Below, one piece after another: positions 36,399-44,755 of a DNA stretch of 64,000 nucleotides. Positions within the stretch are counted from its first letter, which is position 1; each line of letters starts with the position of its first letter. The notes beneath the pieces are model-generated. The model worked only from the letters and a program-made list of their open reading frames with translations, did not search any database and was not told the origin of the DNA. The stretch is from Armatimonadota bacterium (lineage in GTDB: Bacteria > Armatimonadota > Fimbriimonadia > Fimbriimonadales > Fimbriimonadaceae). The stretch lies in NCBI GenBank assembly GCA_018268355.1, contig JAFDWR010000004.1, positions 549,370-613,369 on the forward strand. Direction: 5' to 3'. The translations under genes were made by a program, and so were the position numbers.

Positions 36399-36927
36399 GC
36401 TTGCCCGCACACCGGGCATGGAAGGCGATCACCGCCGCGCTGACATGGACATTCAGAGACCGGCCCTTGCCGAACATCGGAATGAACACCGCCGCCTCGC
36501 ACTTCTTGCTCACCGCCTGATACAGCCCGCGCTCTTCGTTCCCGAGCGCAAAGCACACCTTCCGCGGGTATTCGAAGCTCTGATAAGGCACGCATTCCTC
36601 GCTGATCTCCACCGCAACGAGCGCAAATCCGTCGTCCACCACCGCCTTGGCCGCATCCTCGTGGCGATCAAAGTGCCGCAACTCCACTCGCCGGTGGTGG
36701 CCTAGCGAGGTCACCGCGATTTGGGGATGCCCGACCTGGGGCGTCTTCCCGCTCGAATACATCACCTTCGCCCCCACCGCGTCCGCCACCCGAAACATGC
36801 CGCCGACGTTATAGGCGTCGTCCCAATCCTGGAGCAAGAAGGCGATCTCGATCTCGTTCGTCTCCGCCGCGCTGGCCTTGTGCAGTCGGCGAACGCCGGT
36901 CTTCGAGGTCATCGTGCGGTGCGCCAT
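36385..36927 (-). CDS. SpoU/TrmH-family RNA methyltransferase
   Basis: 180 residues, with the SPOUT trefoil-knot motifs: DDAYNVGGMFRVADAVGA (motif 1), CFALGNEERGL (motif 2) and IPMFGKGRSLNVHVSAAVIAF (motif 3, SAM knot). It 2'-O-methylates a ribose in tRNA or rRNA; the target cannot be decided. The length agrees with short single-domain members such as TrmL. It overlaps the end of the convergent pabB-pabC gene by 14 bases and follows gspF by 3 bases on the same strand. Confidence 0.88.
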   Translation of the reverse strand: MAHRTMTSKTGVRRLHKASAAETNEIEIAFLLQDWDDAYNVGGMFRVADAVGAKVMYSSGKTPQVGHPQIAVTSLGHHRRVELRHFDRHEDAAKAVVDDGFALVAVEISEECVPYQSFEYPRKVCFALGNEERGLYQAVSKKCEAAVFIPMFGKGRSLNVHVSAAVIAFHARCAGKLRAE

Positions 36928-36930
36928 GAG

Positions 36931-38262
36931 TTAGTCCGTGTTCAAAATCTTGTTCATCAGCTGCATGAAGAACTTGCCGTAATAGAGCCCGATGCCGATC
37001 GCTGCGCCGAGGGTCGTGATGAGAAACGCCCAGCATCCCATCTTGCCCATGATCAGCCGGTCGCGGTCGCGATACTCCTGAATCTCGTGGTTGGCCACCT
37101 GTTCAAGCGCACCCGAGACATCGCCCACGATCTCGCCGGTCTGGACAACGTTCTGCAGCTCCGGCGCGATGACGTTCGACTGGGCGAGCAGCTCCGACAG
37201 CTTGGTGCCTTCGCCCTGCCGCAGCTTGGCTTCCTTCAGCTTCCGGGCGATGTCGACGTTCGGACAGGTTTCCGCGCTAACCCGCCAGGTCGTCGCCGGG
37301 CTGAGCCCCGCCCGTGATGCCTGTCCCAAGGCCCACGTGAAGATTCCGAGCGACTCCGCCCGTGCCCGCTTGCCAAACGGCGAAAAGAGGACGAGCTTGT
37401 GCCGCAAACCCCGATTGGGGACGCTCGCCCAAAGGAGCTTGGCGATGTAGTAGAGCACGATCGACGCGAGCAAAAGCGGTCCGAACGGCCACCGGAACTG
37501 GGCGGCCAGGTTCTTCATCAAGAGTGGCGCGCCAGCCTGATTCGGATCTTTCTCAAGGGCGTCCCACTGGTTCAAGCTTGCCGCCATGATCATTTGGCCG
37601 GCGAAGACGAGCACCACCGTCCCGATTGCCACCGCCTGGAGGATTTTCAACCACCGCTGCAGCTTCACCGAGGCATTCAGCTGGTCGGAGGCGGTTTGCA
37701 TCGCTTCGGGCAGGCATCCCGCATCCTCGCCAATCCGGATGAGGGCCGCGAGCGACGGCGGATAGAGGTCGGCATCGCGCTTGAGGATGTCGCTCACGCG
37801 TCCGCCGCGTTGGGCGTGCTCGGAAATCTCCTTGTACGACGCCGCGTAGCGCGGGCGGGTCGACTTGCCCGCGAGTTGACTAAAGGCGTCGTGGGGGCTG
37901 AACCCCGCCTTGAACATCGCCGCGAGCTGGGTGGTGGCGAAGTAAAGTTCGCGCTCCTTGGTGTGGTTCAGGAAGCCGCGCGGCTCAATTGCATCGCTCG
38001 GGTCGGCCTTAGCCTTGGCGGCGAGGACCGGCGAGACTTGGCTCGCGGCAGGCGAGACGGGCGCGGCCCGGGAAATCGGCTGCATGGTGGGGGGCGGCTG
38101 TTGTTCGACCCCCGCCGAGTTGAACCGACGATTGCCCACCCGTTCGACCGACAGCCCCCGTGTCCGGAGCATCTTGACGACCTCGTCCTCCGACCCCGCG
38201 TTCACATTGCCCTCGATGGGCCGACCGCTGGAGTCCCTAGCCAGGTATTTGAAGAACGGCAT
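36931..38262 (-). CDS. gspF: Type II secretion/type IV pilus platform protein GspF/PilC
   Basis: 443 residues. An N-terminal FKYLARDSSGRPIEGNV segment and a Pro/Ala-rich linker precede two T2SSF domains (about 110-220 and 310-430), each with a membrane segment such as VAIGTVVLVFAGQMIMA. The second domain ends IGLYYGKFFMQLMNKIL. The protein is the inner-membrane platform that works with a GspE/PilB ATPase to assemble pseudopili, probably including the many H-X9-DG pseudopilins. No ATPase gene is adjacent. It overlaps folK by 26 bases. Confidence 0.88.
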   Translation of the reverse strand: MPFFKYLARDSSGRPIEGNVNAGSEDEVVKMLRTRGLSVERVGNRRFNSAGVEQQPPPTMQPISRAAPVSPAASQVSPVLAAKAKADPSDAIEPRGFLNHTKERELYFATTQLAAMFKAGFSPHDAFSQLAGKSTRPRYAASYKEISEHAQRGGRVSDILKRDADLYPPSLAALIRIGEDAGCLPEAMQTASDQLNASVKLQRWLKILQAVAIGTVVLVFAGQMIMAASLNQWDALEKDPNQAGAPLLMKNLAAQFRWPFGPLLLASIVLYYIAKLLWASVPNRGLRHKLVLFSPFGKRARAESLGIFTWALGQASRAGLSPATTWRVSAETCPNVDIARKLKEAKLRQGEGTKLSELLAQSNVIAPELQNVVQTGEIVGDVSGALEQVANHEIQEYRDRDRLIMGKMGCWAFLITTLGAAIGIGLYYGKFFMQLMNKILNTD

Positions 38263-38728
38263 CGTGTACTAAGGATACGGGACCGAGCAGTCCTTCGGCA
38301 TGGGGCAGGTCGGCCTGGATCGAAGAGGGAAGTTGCGTCTTAAGGTGGCGGATGGGTTCGACAACGAACGCTCGCTCGCGCCACCGAGGGTGCGGCAGGT
38401 TCAACCCGGGCGAGCTCAGCCAAAGCGAGCCGTAGGCGAGGACATCGAGATCGAGCTCGCGGGGGCCGTTCTGGACCCGCTTTTGTCGCCCAACCGCCGT
38501 TTCGACCTGCTTGAGGTGGTGGAGAAGGTCGAGCGGCCCGATCCCGGTGTGGGCAAGTCCGACCGCGTTGTAGAACCTGGGCTGGTCTTCGAGGTAGGCA
38601 GGCTCAGATTCGAAGAGGGGCGAGAGCTCCCGCCACTGGACGGCTCCGGCGAGGAGTTCGAGCGCTCGCTGGAGGTTGGCGCGCCGATCCCCGAGGTTTG
38701 AGCCTAAGGCGATGAGAACCGGCACCAT
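38237..38728 (-). CDS. folK: HPPK, 6-hydroxymethyl-dihydropterin pyrophosphokinase
   Basis: 163 residues. HPPK hallmarks are IALGSNLGDRRANLQRAL, the FYNAV stretch, and RELDLDVLAYG with the metal-binding Asp residues, then LPHPRWRERAFVVEPI. The enzyme transfers pyrophosphate from ATP to hydroxymethyl-dihydropterin in folate synthesis. GAGGAGG precedes the ATG. Its last 26 bases overlap the start of gspF, so expression of the two is linked. The pabB-pabC fusion nearby serves the same pathway. Confidence 0.93.
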   Translation of the reverse strand: MVPVLIALGSNLGDRRANLQRALELLAGAVQWRELSPLFESEPAYLEDQPRFYNAVGLAHTGIGPLDLLHHLKQVETAVGRQKRVQNGPRELDLDVLAYGSLWLSSPGLNLPHPRWRERAFVVEPIRHLKTQLPSSIQADLPHAEGLLGPVSLVHDAVLQIPG

Positions 38729-38805
38729 GTCCTCCTCGTTCTACCTTGTCGCGGCCCCCATGTTGCGTGGACTGGCCGCGGCGTGTCATCATAGAACTCC
38801 TGTGT

Positions 38806-38882
38806 GGCGGGTGTAGCTCAGCGGTTAGAGTGCCTGACTGTGACTCAGGATGTCGGGGGTTCAAGTCCCCTCATCCGCCCCA
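38806..38882 (+). tRNA. tRNA-His (anticodon GTG)
   Basis: The gene carries the extra G-1 (38806) paired to C73 that marks histidine tRNAs. Anticodon stem CCTGA/TCAGG encloses CTGTGAC with anticodon GTG; the T arm holds GGTTCAAGTCC; CCA is encoded at 38880-38882. Confidence 0.95.
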
Positions 38883-38899
38883 AATCCCCTTTTGGTTCG

Positions 38900-39257
38900 G
38901 CTTTTTGAGCAGGGCCGTCGGCGGCCGCCGTTCCTGCCAGGCCATTGGAGCAGAAGCTTTTTTCGGGCCGCCGTCGCCCGCTGCTCTTCCCGCATTTTTG
39001 GATGAGTAGGTCGAGGTTGGGGCCGCCGTCGCCCGGGCCTCACCCTCGGCTCGCTCTGCTCGCCTCCGCCCGCCGACGGCCCTTTTGAACCTGCGCCGAC
39101 ATTCGACTTCGAAATTGCCACCTCGCTTATCACCCGTGAAAGGGTTTCCCGCGCCGAGGCGCAGCCCGAGCGCAGCGAGGGAGGGCGTGGCCACGGGTCG
39201 GCGCGGGTTCACTTGCCCCATAGCACGCTTGTCAGAGACCACATTCTCGGGGACAGC
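38900..39257. repeat. Intergenic repeat island 3
   Basis: No gene is supported. Contents: a module GGGCCGCCGTCGCCC with TCTTCCCGCATTTTTGGATG (38965-39005), repeated in direct orientation at about 40349-40390; a GC-rich palindromic module at 39018-39085 whose reverse copy lies at 40628-40690; a CGCGCCGAGGCGCAGCCC module (39159-39183) also present at 40560-40600 and 54890-54930; and a reverse 46-nt repeat copy at 39212-39257 that reaches the stop codon of the next gene. Confidence 0.7.
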
Positions 39258-40315
39258 TACCAGCCCCCAACCACCGCATCCCGGACCTCGTTCGCGAACC
39301 GCCACGCGAGGTCGCGGTTCGTGAAGACGATCACCGCGTTCCCCTGCTCGGGCATGAACCAGGTTTGGCAGTAATAGCCCTCGTTCGCGCCGCCGCGCAG
39401 CATCAGCTTCTTATCGCCCATCGTCATGCTCCCGAAGGCGGCGGCCTCGTTCCGGCTCACCTTCCCATCCTCGTCTTCCGTCTCGATGGGCGCAAACATG
39501 AGCGCGGCCGTCTCCGGTCGAAGCGGCGAGGTCGCCCGTCCCGTTTGGCACTTCATCAGCTGGATGAGGAACCGGGCGAACTGCCCGCTCGTGCTCCAAA
39601 GGCCGGTTGCCGCGAGCTCGGGATAGGTGTTTGCGCCGAGCGGGACCGGGAACCCAAGCTCGTCGTGGCCCTTGACGTTCCGGACGAAGTCACGGTCGGG
39701 CGGGTTAGCCGAGTACTGGGCCGACCCCTTGCCAAACACGCCCGGCAGCAGGTCTTGCACCTTCTTGCCCGTCACGTCCTCGAGGAGGACCTGCATCACC
39801 GTGACATTCACCGGCGAGCGGTGCCACTTTGTCCCTGGGTCGGACGCCACCGGCTCTGCCTGGAGCTCGGCGATGAGGTCGGGCGCGGTCTCGGGCGGGT
39901 TGAACCCCATGTACTTTGGCATCGTGTAGCCACCTCGCCCCGTCAGCAGGTGGCGGAGGGTGAGCTCGGTCCCCCACTTCGGCGGGGTGTAGCGCTTTAG
40001 CTTCGTTCGCACGGGCGAATCGAGGTCGAGGGTTCGGTTTTCCACCGCCTTGAGCACCATCGCGTGGGCGATTGGCTGGCTGAGTTGGCCGAGCGGGAAG
40101 AGGGTGTCGTCGGTCACCTGGGCCGGACGGAAGGCGGCGGTGCGGCCGAAGTTCAGCTTGCGCACGACCATGAAGTTGCGAATCTCGATGACGCTGCACC
40201 CGGGGACGTGGTGGAACGCCATCCGCGATTCGACCGTCGCCGGCTTGCTATCGACCTTGAGGGTGATCGGGCTCTGGAGCTGGTGGAGCGTGGCGAGGCA
40301 GAGAAGGGGGAGCAT
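39257..40315 (-). CDS. Beta-lactamase-family (class C fold) protein lacking catalytic residues
   Basis: 352 residues from the ATG at 40315, giving a signal-like start (MLPLLCLATLHQLQSP); the longer reading frame runs back into repeats. The fold of serine beta-lactamase/DD-peptidase family S12 is clear (DTLFPLGQLSQPIAHAM, LTLRHLLTGRGGY, VTVMQVLLEDVTGKK, LRGGANEGYY). However the SxxK motif reads QLSQ, the YxN region reads RSPVN, and the HxG motif reads LRGG. All three catalytic sites are therefore altered, so it is probably a non-enzymatic binding protein. TAGACT stands 8 bases before the ATG. Confidence 0.75.
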   Translation of the reverse strand: MLPLLCLATLHQLQSPITLKVDSKPATVESRMAFHHVPGCSVIEIRNFMVVRKLNFGRTAAFRPAQVTDDTLFPLGQLSQPIAHAMVLKAVENRTLDLDSPVRTKLKRYTPPKWGTELTLRHLLTGRGGYTMPKYMGFNPPETAPDLIAELQAEPVASDPGTKWHRSPVNVTVMQVLLEDVTGKKVQDLLPGVFGKGSAQYSANPPDRDFVRNVKGHDELGFPVPLGANTYPELAATGLWSTSGQFARFLIQLMKCQTGRATSPLRPETAALMFAPIETEDEDGKVSRNEAAAFGSMTMGDKKLMLRGGANEGYYCQTWFMPEQGNAVIVFTNRDLAWRFANEVRDAVVGGW

Positions 40316-40339
40316 CAGGGTCCAGTCTAGCGGGTTGGG

Positions 40340-40740
40340 GCGTCTTTGGGGGCCGTCGCCGCGCGACGCTCTTCCCGCATTTTCGGATGAGTAGGGCAAG
40401 CTTTGGGGCCGTCGTCGCCCGCTGCTGTCCCCGAGTTTGTCAGCGAGATCCAAGCGTGCTATGGGGCAGGTGCACCCGCGCCTCCCCGAGGCTGTCCCCG
40501 AGTTTGTCAGCGTGACCCAAGCGTGCTATGGGGCAAGTGGATTTGTGGCGATGCAGGAAGCCCTCCCTCGCTGCGCTCGGGCTGCGCCTCGGCGCGGGTG
40601 CAAGACCGGCTGCTTGTTGCGCATCCGGGCCGTCGGCGGGCGGAGGCGAGCAGCGCGAGCCGAGGGTGAGGCGCGGGCGGCGACGGCCCAAGGCACGACC
40701 CAATCCCCACCATGCGAACCTCCTCCGCCCGGCACCCAGA
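40340..40740. repeat. Intergenic repeat island 4
   Basis: It holds a direct copy of the CTCTTCCCGCATTTTCGGATG module (about 40368-40390), two forward copies of the 47-nt form of the repeat (40424-40470 and 40491-40537) separated by TGCACCCGCGCCTCCCCGAG, a CCTCGCTGCGCTCGGGCTGC module (about 40565-40600), and a 62-bp GC-rich module at 40628-40690 that is the reverse of 39018-39085. No gene is supported until 40759. Confidence 0.7.
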
Positions 40741-40758
40741 GGTATTCTCAACCTCCCC

Positions 40759-41112
40759 ATGGCGGACGAGCGCATCCACAAAATGTCCCTCGGCGGAGTC
40801 TATCCCTACTACCTCGCCAAGGTCGAAAAGAAGGGCCGCACCCAGGCCGAGCTCGACGAGGTCATCCTCTGGATGACCGGATTCACCGCTGCCGAACTCC
40901 AGGCCAACCTCGACGCCAAAACCCCCTTCGGCGAGCTCTTCGCCGCCGGCAAGAACCTCAACCCCGCCCGCAGCCTCGTCACCGGCGTCATCTGCGGGGT
41001 GCGCATCGAGGAGATCACCGACCCCGTCGTCCGTGAGGTCCGCATCCTCGACAAGCTCGTCGACGAACTCGCCAAAGGCCGACCGATGGCCAAAATCCTC
41101 CGCCAGCCCTAA
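40759..41112 (+). CDS. DUF2200 family protein
   Basis: 117 residues from the ATG at 40759, because the reading frame upstream consists of repeat sequence. MADERIHKMSLGGVYPYYL, then RTQAELDEVILWMTGFT and NPARSLVTGVICGVRIEEI, is typical of the DUF2200 family, whose function is unknown. It is helical, soluble, and has no cysteine beyond one in VICGV. The next gene starts 8 bases after its stop on the same strand, suggesting joint transcription. Confidence 0.8.
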   Translation: MADERIHKMSLGGVYPYYLAKVEKKGRTQAELDEVILWMTGFTAAELQANLDAKTPFGELFAAGKNLNPARSLVTGVICGVRIEEITDPVVREVRILDKLVDELAKGRPMAKILRQP

Positions 41113-41120
41113 CCCGCGCC

Positions 41121-41459
41121 ATGTCCGAAACCGTCACCCTTTTTCGACCCTGCAACCAAGCCGAGTGGGACCTCGTCGTCGCCTCGGGCTGCAAGCGCTG
41201 GCCGCCCCGACTCCCCATCCAGCCCATCTTCTATCCCGTGACCAACCTCCGCTATGCCCAGGAGGTCAACGCGTGGAACGTCAACGAATACGGCAGCGGC
41301 TACGTCACCAAGTTCGAGGTCGAAAAGGCGTTTATGGACCGCTACGAGATCAAAACCGTGGGCGCTTCCCACAACACCGAGTGGTGGATCCCCGCCGAGG
41401 ACCTCGAGGAGCTGAACGACCACATCGTCGGCCTCATCGAGATCGTCGAATCTGCCTAA
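41121..41459 (+). CDS. ADP-ribosylation/crystallin J1-annotated small protein
   Basis: 112 residues. The pattern TLFRPCNQAEWDLVVASG, RWPPRLPIQPIFYPV, YVTKFEV and EWWIPAEDLEELNDHIVG matches a widespread family of about 110 residues often labelled ADP-ribosylation/crystallin J1. That label is inherited; enzymatic activity has not been demonstrated to my knowledge and no ADP-ribosylhydrolase motif is visible. It lies between the DUF2200 and YCII genes on the same strand with short gaps. Confidence 0.7.
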   Translation: MSETVTLFRPCNQAEWDLVVASGCKRWPPRLPIQPIFYPVTNLRYAQEVNAWNVNEYGSGYVTKFEVEKAFMDRYEIKTVGASHNTEWWIPAEDLEELNDHIVGLIEIVESA

Positions 41460-41471
41460 ACTAGGGCGCTT

Positions 41472-41825
41472 GTGCTTTTCCTCGTCGCGATCCACCGCCC
41501 CCAGGGCTTTGACCACGCCGCCAACCTCGGACCCGAGGTCCGCGCCGCCATCGACGCCGTGAACGACGAGATGGTCGCCGCAGGGGCCCGCCGCTTCGTA
41601 GGCGGACTTCGGGACCAGGCCTCGGCGACCTCGCTCCTCCGGGATGACGCAGGTTCGATCACCCCGTCCGAGGGGGCCTTCCTGCAGGCGAGCCACTACG
41701 TCGACGGCGTCTGGATTCTTGACTGCGCCGACCAGTCCGAGGCTACCGAGTGGGGCCGCAAAGCGGCCGCCGCCTGCGGCGGATCGGTCGAGGTCCGCGC
41801 CTTCGCCGGCGCAAAGTTCGACTGA
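41472..41825 (+). CDS. YCII-related domain protein
   Basis: 117 residues, GTG start at 41472. MLFLVAIHR, the central His-bearing ASHYVDGVWILDCAD and a ferredoxin-like alpha/beta pattern match YCII-related (DGPF) proteins, often encoded with sigma factors, but none is present here. TAAACT stands 9 bases upstream, pointing to its own promoter. Function unknown. Confidence 0.75.
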   Translation: MLFLVAIHRPQGFDHAANLGPEVRAAIDAVNDEMVAAGARRFVGGLRDQASATSLLRDDAGSITPSEGAFLQASHYVDGVWILDCADQSEATEWGRKAAAACGGSVEVRAFAGAKFD

Positions 41826-41829
41826 GGGC

Positions 41830-41927
41830 GAGCTACAAGCGTGCTTTTGGGGCAGGGATTTTGTAGTCGCCGACCGGCCCGAGGCCTCGCCCGGTCGCTT
41901 CGCTCCCCCGCCCTCGGTCGGCGAGAC
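41830..41927. repeat. 98-bp inverted dispersed repeat, left copy
   Basis: This stretch is the reverse complement, with few differences, of 45338-45434. It starts GAGCTAC, contains a half copy of the 46-nt repeat (GCGTGCTTTTGGGGCAGG), then GTAGTCGCCGACCGGCCC, and ends GGTCGGCGAGAC, so it has an internal 9-bp palindrome CGCCGACCG/CGGTCGGCG. Confidence 0.85.
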
Positions 41928-42186
41928 AAGGGCACCCAAACCGACCCATGCCCGGGACAATTCCATCGGGCCCCAATTCAGCAAAGTGATGCCCCCGCGA
42001 CCGGGCGGAGCCCGGGCTTGCCGGGGCGAGGGTGTGGCTCGGGCGGGCGCGGGTCGCCTGCCCCATAGCACGCCTCGTAGAGACCGGAAGCACGGGGACA
42101 GCTCGGGCGGGCGCGGGGACAGCTACAATCTCAATAACCGCCTGCCCCATAGCACGCCTTTGCGCATCCACGAGCGCGGGGACAGC
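41928..42186. repeat. Intergenic repeat island 5
   Basis: Contains a GCGACCGGGCGGAGCCCGGG module joined to CTTGCCGGGGCGAGGG (about 41998-42032) and two reverse copies of the 46-nt repeat (42057-42102 and 42141-42186). Between them lies CTACAATCTCAATAACCG, a flank that also accompanies copies at 43170, 44811, 44941 and 45164. No gene is supported. Confidence 0.75.
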
Positions 42187-43139
42187 TACCGACCGCCCAA
42201 CGCGGTCCGCGCGACGCCCGCGAGCGCGGCCGCACGGTCATCCGCACTCGCCGTTGAACCCCGCAGCAGCGCAACCAGCACCACCCACTCACCCTTCGAA
42301 TTCCGCACCACCCCAACGTCGTTCGTCGCGCAGTTCACGCCCTGCCAGGTTCGACTCGTCCCCGTTTTGTGCGCCAGCTTCCAGCCCGAAGGGACGCCCG
42401 CCGGCAGCCGGTCCGCGCCCGTCTCCGTCCGCTCCATCACGCCGAGCAAGAAGGCCGTCGACTTCGCCGAAAGCAGCTGACCCTTCACCAGCTTCAACAA
42501 CAAATCCCCCATCGCGGCGGGCGTCGTCGTATCGCGCGTCTCCTTCAGGTACCGCTTGAAAGCCGCATCCTGCACCGACTTCGGCGTCCGCGCAACGTCG
42601 GCATCAAATACCTTGGGGTCAAGGTAGGCGTCCTTCCACTTCAACCCGATCACGCCGGTCTGGAGGTCGCGCTCCTGGCGATCAATCGACATCCCCGCGA
42701 TTCCGTGTCGCCGCAAAAAGGCGTTGATCTTGCTGATCCCGCCCAGCTTTCGAACCATGAAGTCGCCTGACGCGCTGCAACTCTGGGTCACCGTGAGCTC
42801 AATGCATTGGCGCAAGGTCACGTTCATGCGGTCGCGCTTGCCAAGCAACTCGGCCAGCGGTTGCACCGAAACGCTGAGGTCCGTGCGGCGAAAGAGGATC
42901 GGCTGGTCGAGGGTCCATCGGCCCTTGTCGACCTCCTCCAAGACCGCCATCGAGACCACCATCTTCATCACGCTCTCCACCGCAAATCGGTCGTTCTTGT
43001 GAAGGTAGGTCGCCGACCCCGGCCGGATGATCGCGACGCCGAGCTTGCCCTTCGCCTTCGCCTCGATGGCGGCGAGCTGCGACTCGATGCTGGTCGGCTG
43101 CACCCGACTCAAAAGAACCCAAAGACCAAGAGAAAGCAT
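42186..43139 (-). CDS. Class A beta-lactamase-like serine hydrolase
   Basis: 317 residues from the ATG at 43139 (MLSLGLWVLLSRV, signal-like); the frame upstream is repeat. Class A features are ESVMKMVVS with SxxK near residue 55, RDTTTPAAMGDLL, AHKTGTS with KTG near 257, and ATNDVGVV. The SDN motif reads SCS, keeping Ser130 but losing Asp131 and Asn132, and no ExxLN omega-loop motif is obvious. It may be a divergent beta-lactamase or a penicillin-interacting relative with poor hydrolysis. TATCTT lies 9 bases before the ATG. Confidence 0.8.
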   Translation of the reverse strand: MLSLGLWVLLSRVQPTSIESQLAAIEAKAKGKLGVAIIRPGSATYLHKNDRFAVESVMKMVVSMAVLEEVDKGRWTLDQPILFRRTDLSVSVQPLAELLGKRDRMNVTLRQCIELTVTQSCSASGDFMVRKLGGISKINAFLRRHGIAGMSIDRQERDLQTGVIGLKWKDAYLDPKVFDADVARTPKSVQDAAFKRYLKETRDTTTPAAMGDLLLKLVKGQLLSAKSTAFLLGVMERTETGADRLPAGVPSGWKLAHKTGTSRTWQGVNCATNDVGVVRNSKGEWVVLVALLRGSTASADDRAAALAGVARTALGGR

Positions 43140-43169
43140 GACCTGGTCAAGATACCAGCGGGAGAGCCT

Positions 43170-43304
43170 CTTGCCCCCGCGCTCGTGGATGCGCAAAGGC
43201 GTGCTATGGGGCAGGCGGCTATTGAGATTGCAGCTGAACCCCCGCGCCCGCCCGAGCCACACCCTCGCCCCGGCAAGCCGGGGCTCCGCCCGGGCGCGGG
43301 GTCG
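43170..43304. repeat. Intergenic repeat island 6
   Basis: A forward copy of the 46-nt repeat (43170-43215, left arm degenerate as CTTGCCCCCG) is followed by CGGCTATTGAGATTGCAG and the palindromic CCTCGCCCCGGCAAGCCGGG module (about 43262-43290). Confidence 0.75.
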
Positions 43305-43745
43305 CTATTGGCTGCTCGGACGCAGGCCCTCGCTACCCGGGGCAGACTCCGGCCACTCAGACACACCGTCATAAAAGGCCTTACGGTTCTCCTCGATATC
43401 CAGATTGACCTTTGACTCGATCACTCTGTCCCGTACGAAAATCGCCCCGTCGGCGCTCTCAAAGAGTTCGGGCTCCCGATACGAGACCTTAGACTTCCAA
43501 ATGAGGGCGGTGCGGTGACCGTCGGGACCAATCCTTGTTCGGTGGGGCGGCCCCAAAAGTGCAAGGCACGGACCGACTGGCTGCCCCGGCGCACACTTGC
43601 GGTCAACTTCACGTCGGCTGACACGATGGCGAAAGTAGACCTCCGCCACGGCGGAAAATGCGATCAATAGAATCAGGACGATGAGTGTCCCTCGCTTCCG
43701 AGACTTCTTCATGGCCTGAACAGGGCCGGGCGGTTTGGATTCCAT
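43305..43745 (-). CDS. Single-pass membrane protein of unknown function
   Basis: 146 residues. A basic N-terminus and one hydrophobic segment (about 19-36, TLIVLILLIAFSAVAEVYF) anchor a small soluble part with two Cys (CAPGQPVGPC) and GPPHRTRIGPDG. No domain recognised. A start at the internal ATG (43712) would also retain the membrane segment. The upstream epimerase gene ends 15 bases before it, suggesting cotranscription. Confidence 0.5.
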   Translation of the reverse strand: MESKPPGPVQAMKKSRKRGTLIVLILLIAFSAVAEVYFRHRVSRREVDRKCAPGQPVGPCLALLGPPHRTRIGPDGHRTALIWKSKVSYREPELFESADGAIFVRDRVIESKVNLDIEENRKAFYDGVSEWPESAPGSEGLRPSSQ

Positions 43746-43760
43746 CGTTAGTCAGCCCAC

Positions 43761-44690
43761 TTATAACTTCTTCAATCTTGCAACCAGGTCGCGGGCGGCC
43801 TCACCCCATTCCGGATGCTCAAACTTGAATCCCGAGGCCAGCAGACGGCTCGGCACCACCCGCCGACTCTTCAGCAGCAGCTCCGACTCCGTTCGCATGA
43901 GGAGGGCGCCAATCTCAAGCATCCAGGCCGCGGCGGGGAGGCCGACCTTGGTCCCCACCGCCTCGCGCAGCGCGCGTGCGAACTCGCGCTGGGGCAAGGG
44001 GTTGGGCGAAGAGAGGTTGATCGTCCCCGTGATCTCGGGCCGATCGATGATCCAGTCCACCGCCCGGCAAAAGTCCGATTCGTGAATCCAAGAAATGTAT
44101 TGCTGTCCGCCCGCCTGCGCGCCCATCAGACCGCGCCGAGTGAGCCCAACCAGCACGTCGAAGATGCTGCCCCGAATCGGCGCCATCACCATCGCGGAGC
44201 GGATCGCCACCTTCCGCGTCGCTGGGGTTTCGGCCTCGAAGAGGGCTCGCCCCCACTCCAAGGCGATCTCGACGCTCCGGATCCACTTTTGCGGCATGGG
44301 GTCGTTCAGGGTGCCGAGCTTGCCGGTTTCGTCATCGTTCGGCGCATCAAATCGGTGCTGATAGATCGTGGCGGTCGAGCTATTGATCCAAAGGGAGGGC
44401 GGTCGCTCGACCTTGCGGATCGCCTCCGCGAGAACCCGGGTCGAGTCCACTCGGCTCGAGAGCATCTCCGCGAGGTTCGCCTCGTTGTACCGGCAGTTCA
44501 CTGACTTGCCGACGAGGTTGATCAGGACGTCGGCGCCGTCGATCGCGCTCACCCATGCCCCGAGCGTCCGGCCGTCCCAATCCCCCGGGCCCGACCGCGA
44601 GAGGACCTCCACCGTGTGGCCCTGGCTCTCGAAGTGCCTGCGCAGGCTCTGCCCGACATGGCCCGTTCCTCCCGGAATGACAACGCGCAT
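43761..44690 (-). CDS. TIGR01777 (YfcH-like) epimerase family protein
   Basis: 309 residues. The N-terminal PGGTGHVGQSLRRHF dinucleotide motif, ADVLINLVGKSVNCRY and NSSTATIYQHR, then WIRSVEIALEW and YISWIHESDFCRAV, match the TIGR01777/YfcH family of extended SDR-like proteins. The C-terminal 60 residues are the DUF1731 end (PLPQREFARALREAVG). Members lack a settled activity and often lose the YxxxK pair, as seems the case here. TATCTT stands 8 bases before the ATG. Confidence 0.85.
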   Translation of the reverse strand: MRVVIPGGTGHVGQSLRRHFESQGHTVEVLSRSGPGDWDGRTLGAWVSAIDGADVLINLVGKSVNCRYNEANLAEMLSSRVDSTRVLAEAIRKVERPPSLWINSSTATIYQHRFDAPNDDETGKLGTLNDPMPQKWIRSVEIALEWGRALFEAETPATRKVAIRSAMVMAPIRGSIFDVLVGLTRRGLMGAQAGGQQYISWIHESDFCRAVDWIIDRPEITGTINLSSPNPLPQREFARALREAVGTKVGLPAAAWMLEIGALLMRTESELLLKSRRVVPSRLLASGFKFEHPEWGEAARDLVARLKKL

Positions 44691-44755
44691 CTTGACTTAA
44701 GATACGGGATTGGGCGGGGGAAGAATCCAGAAGTTTCGGGTCGCCGTGAACCCCG

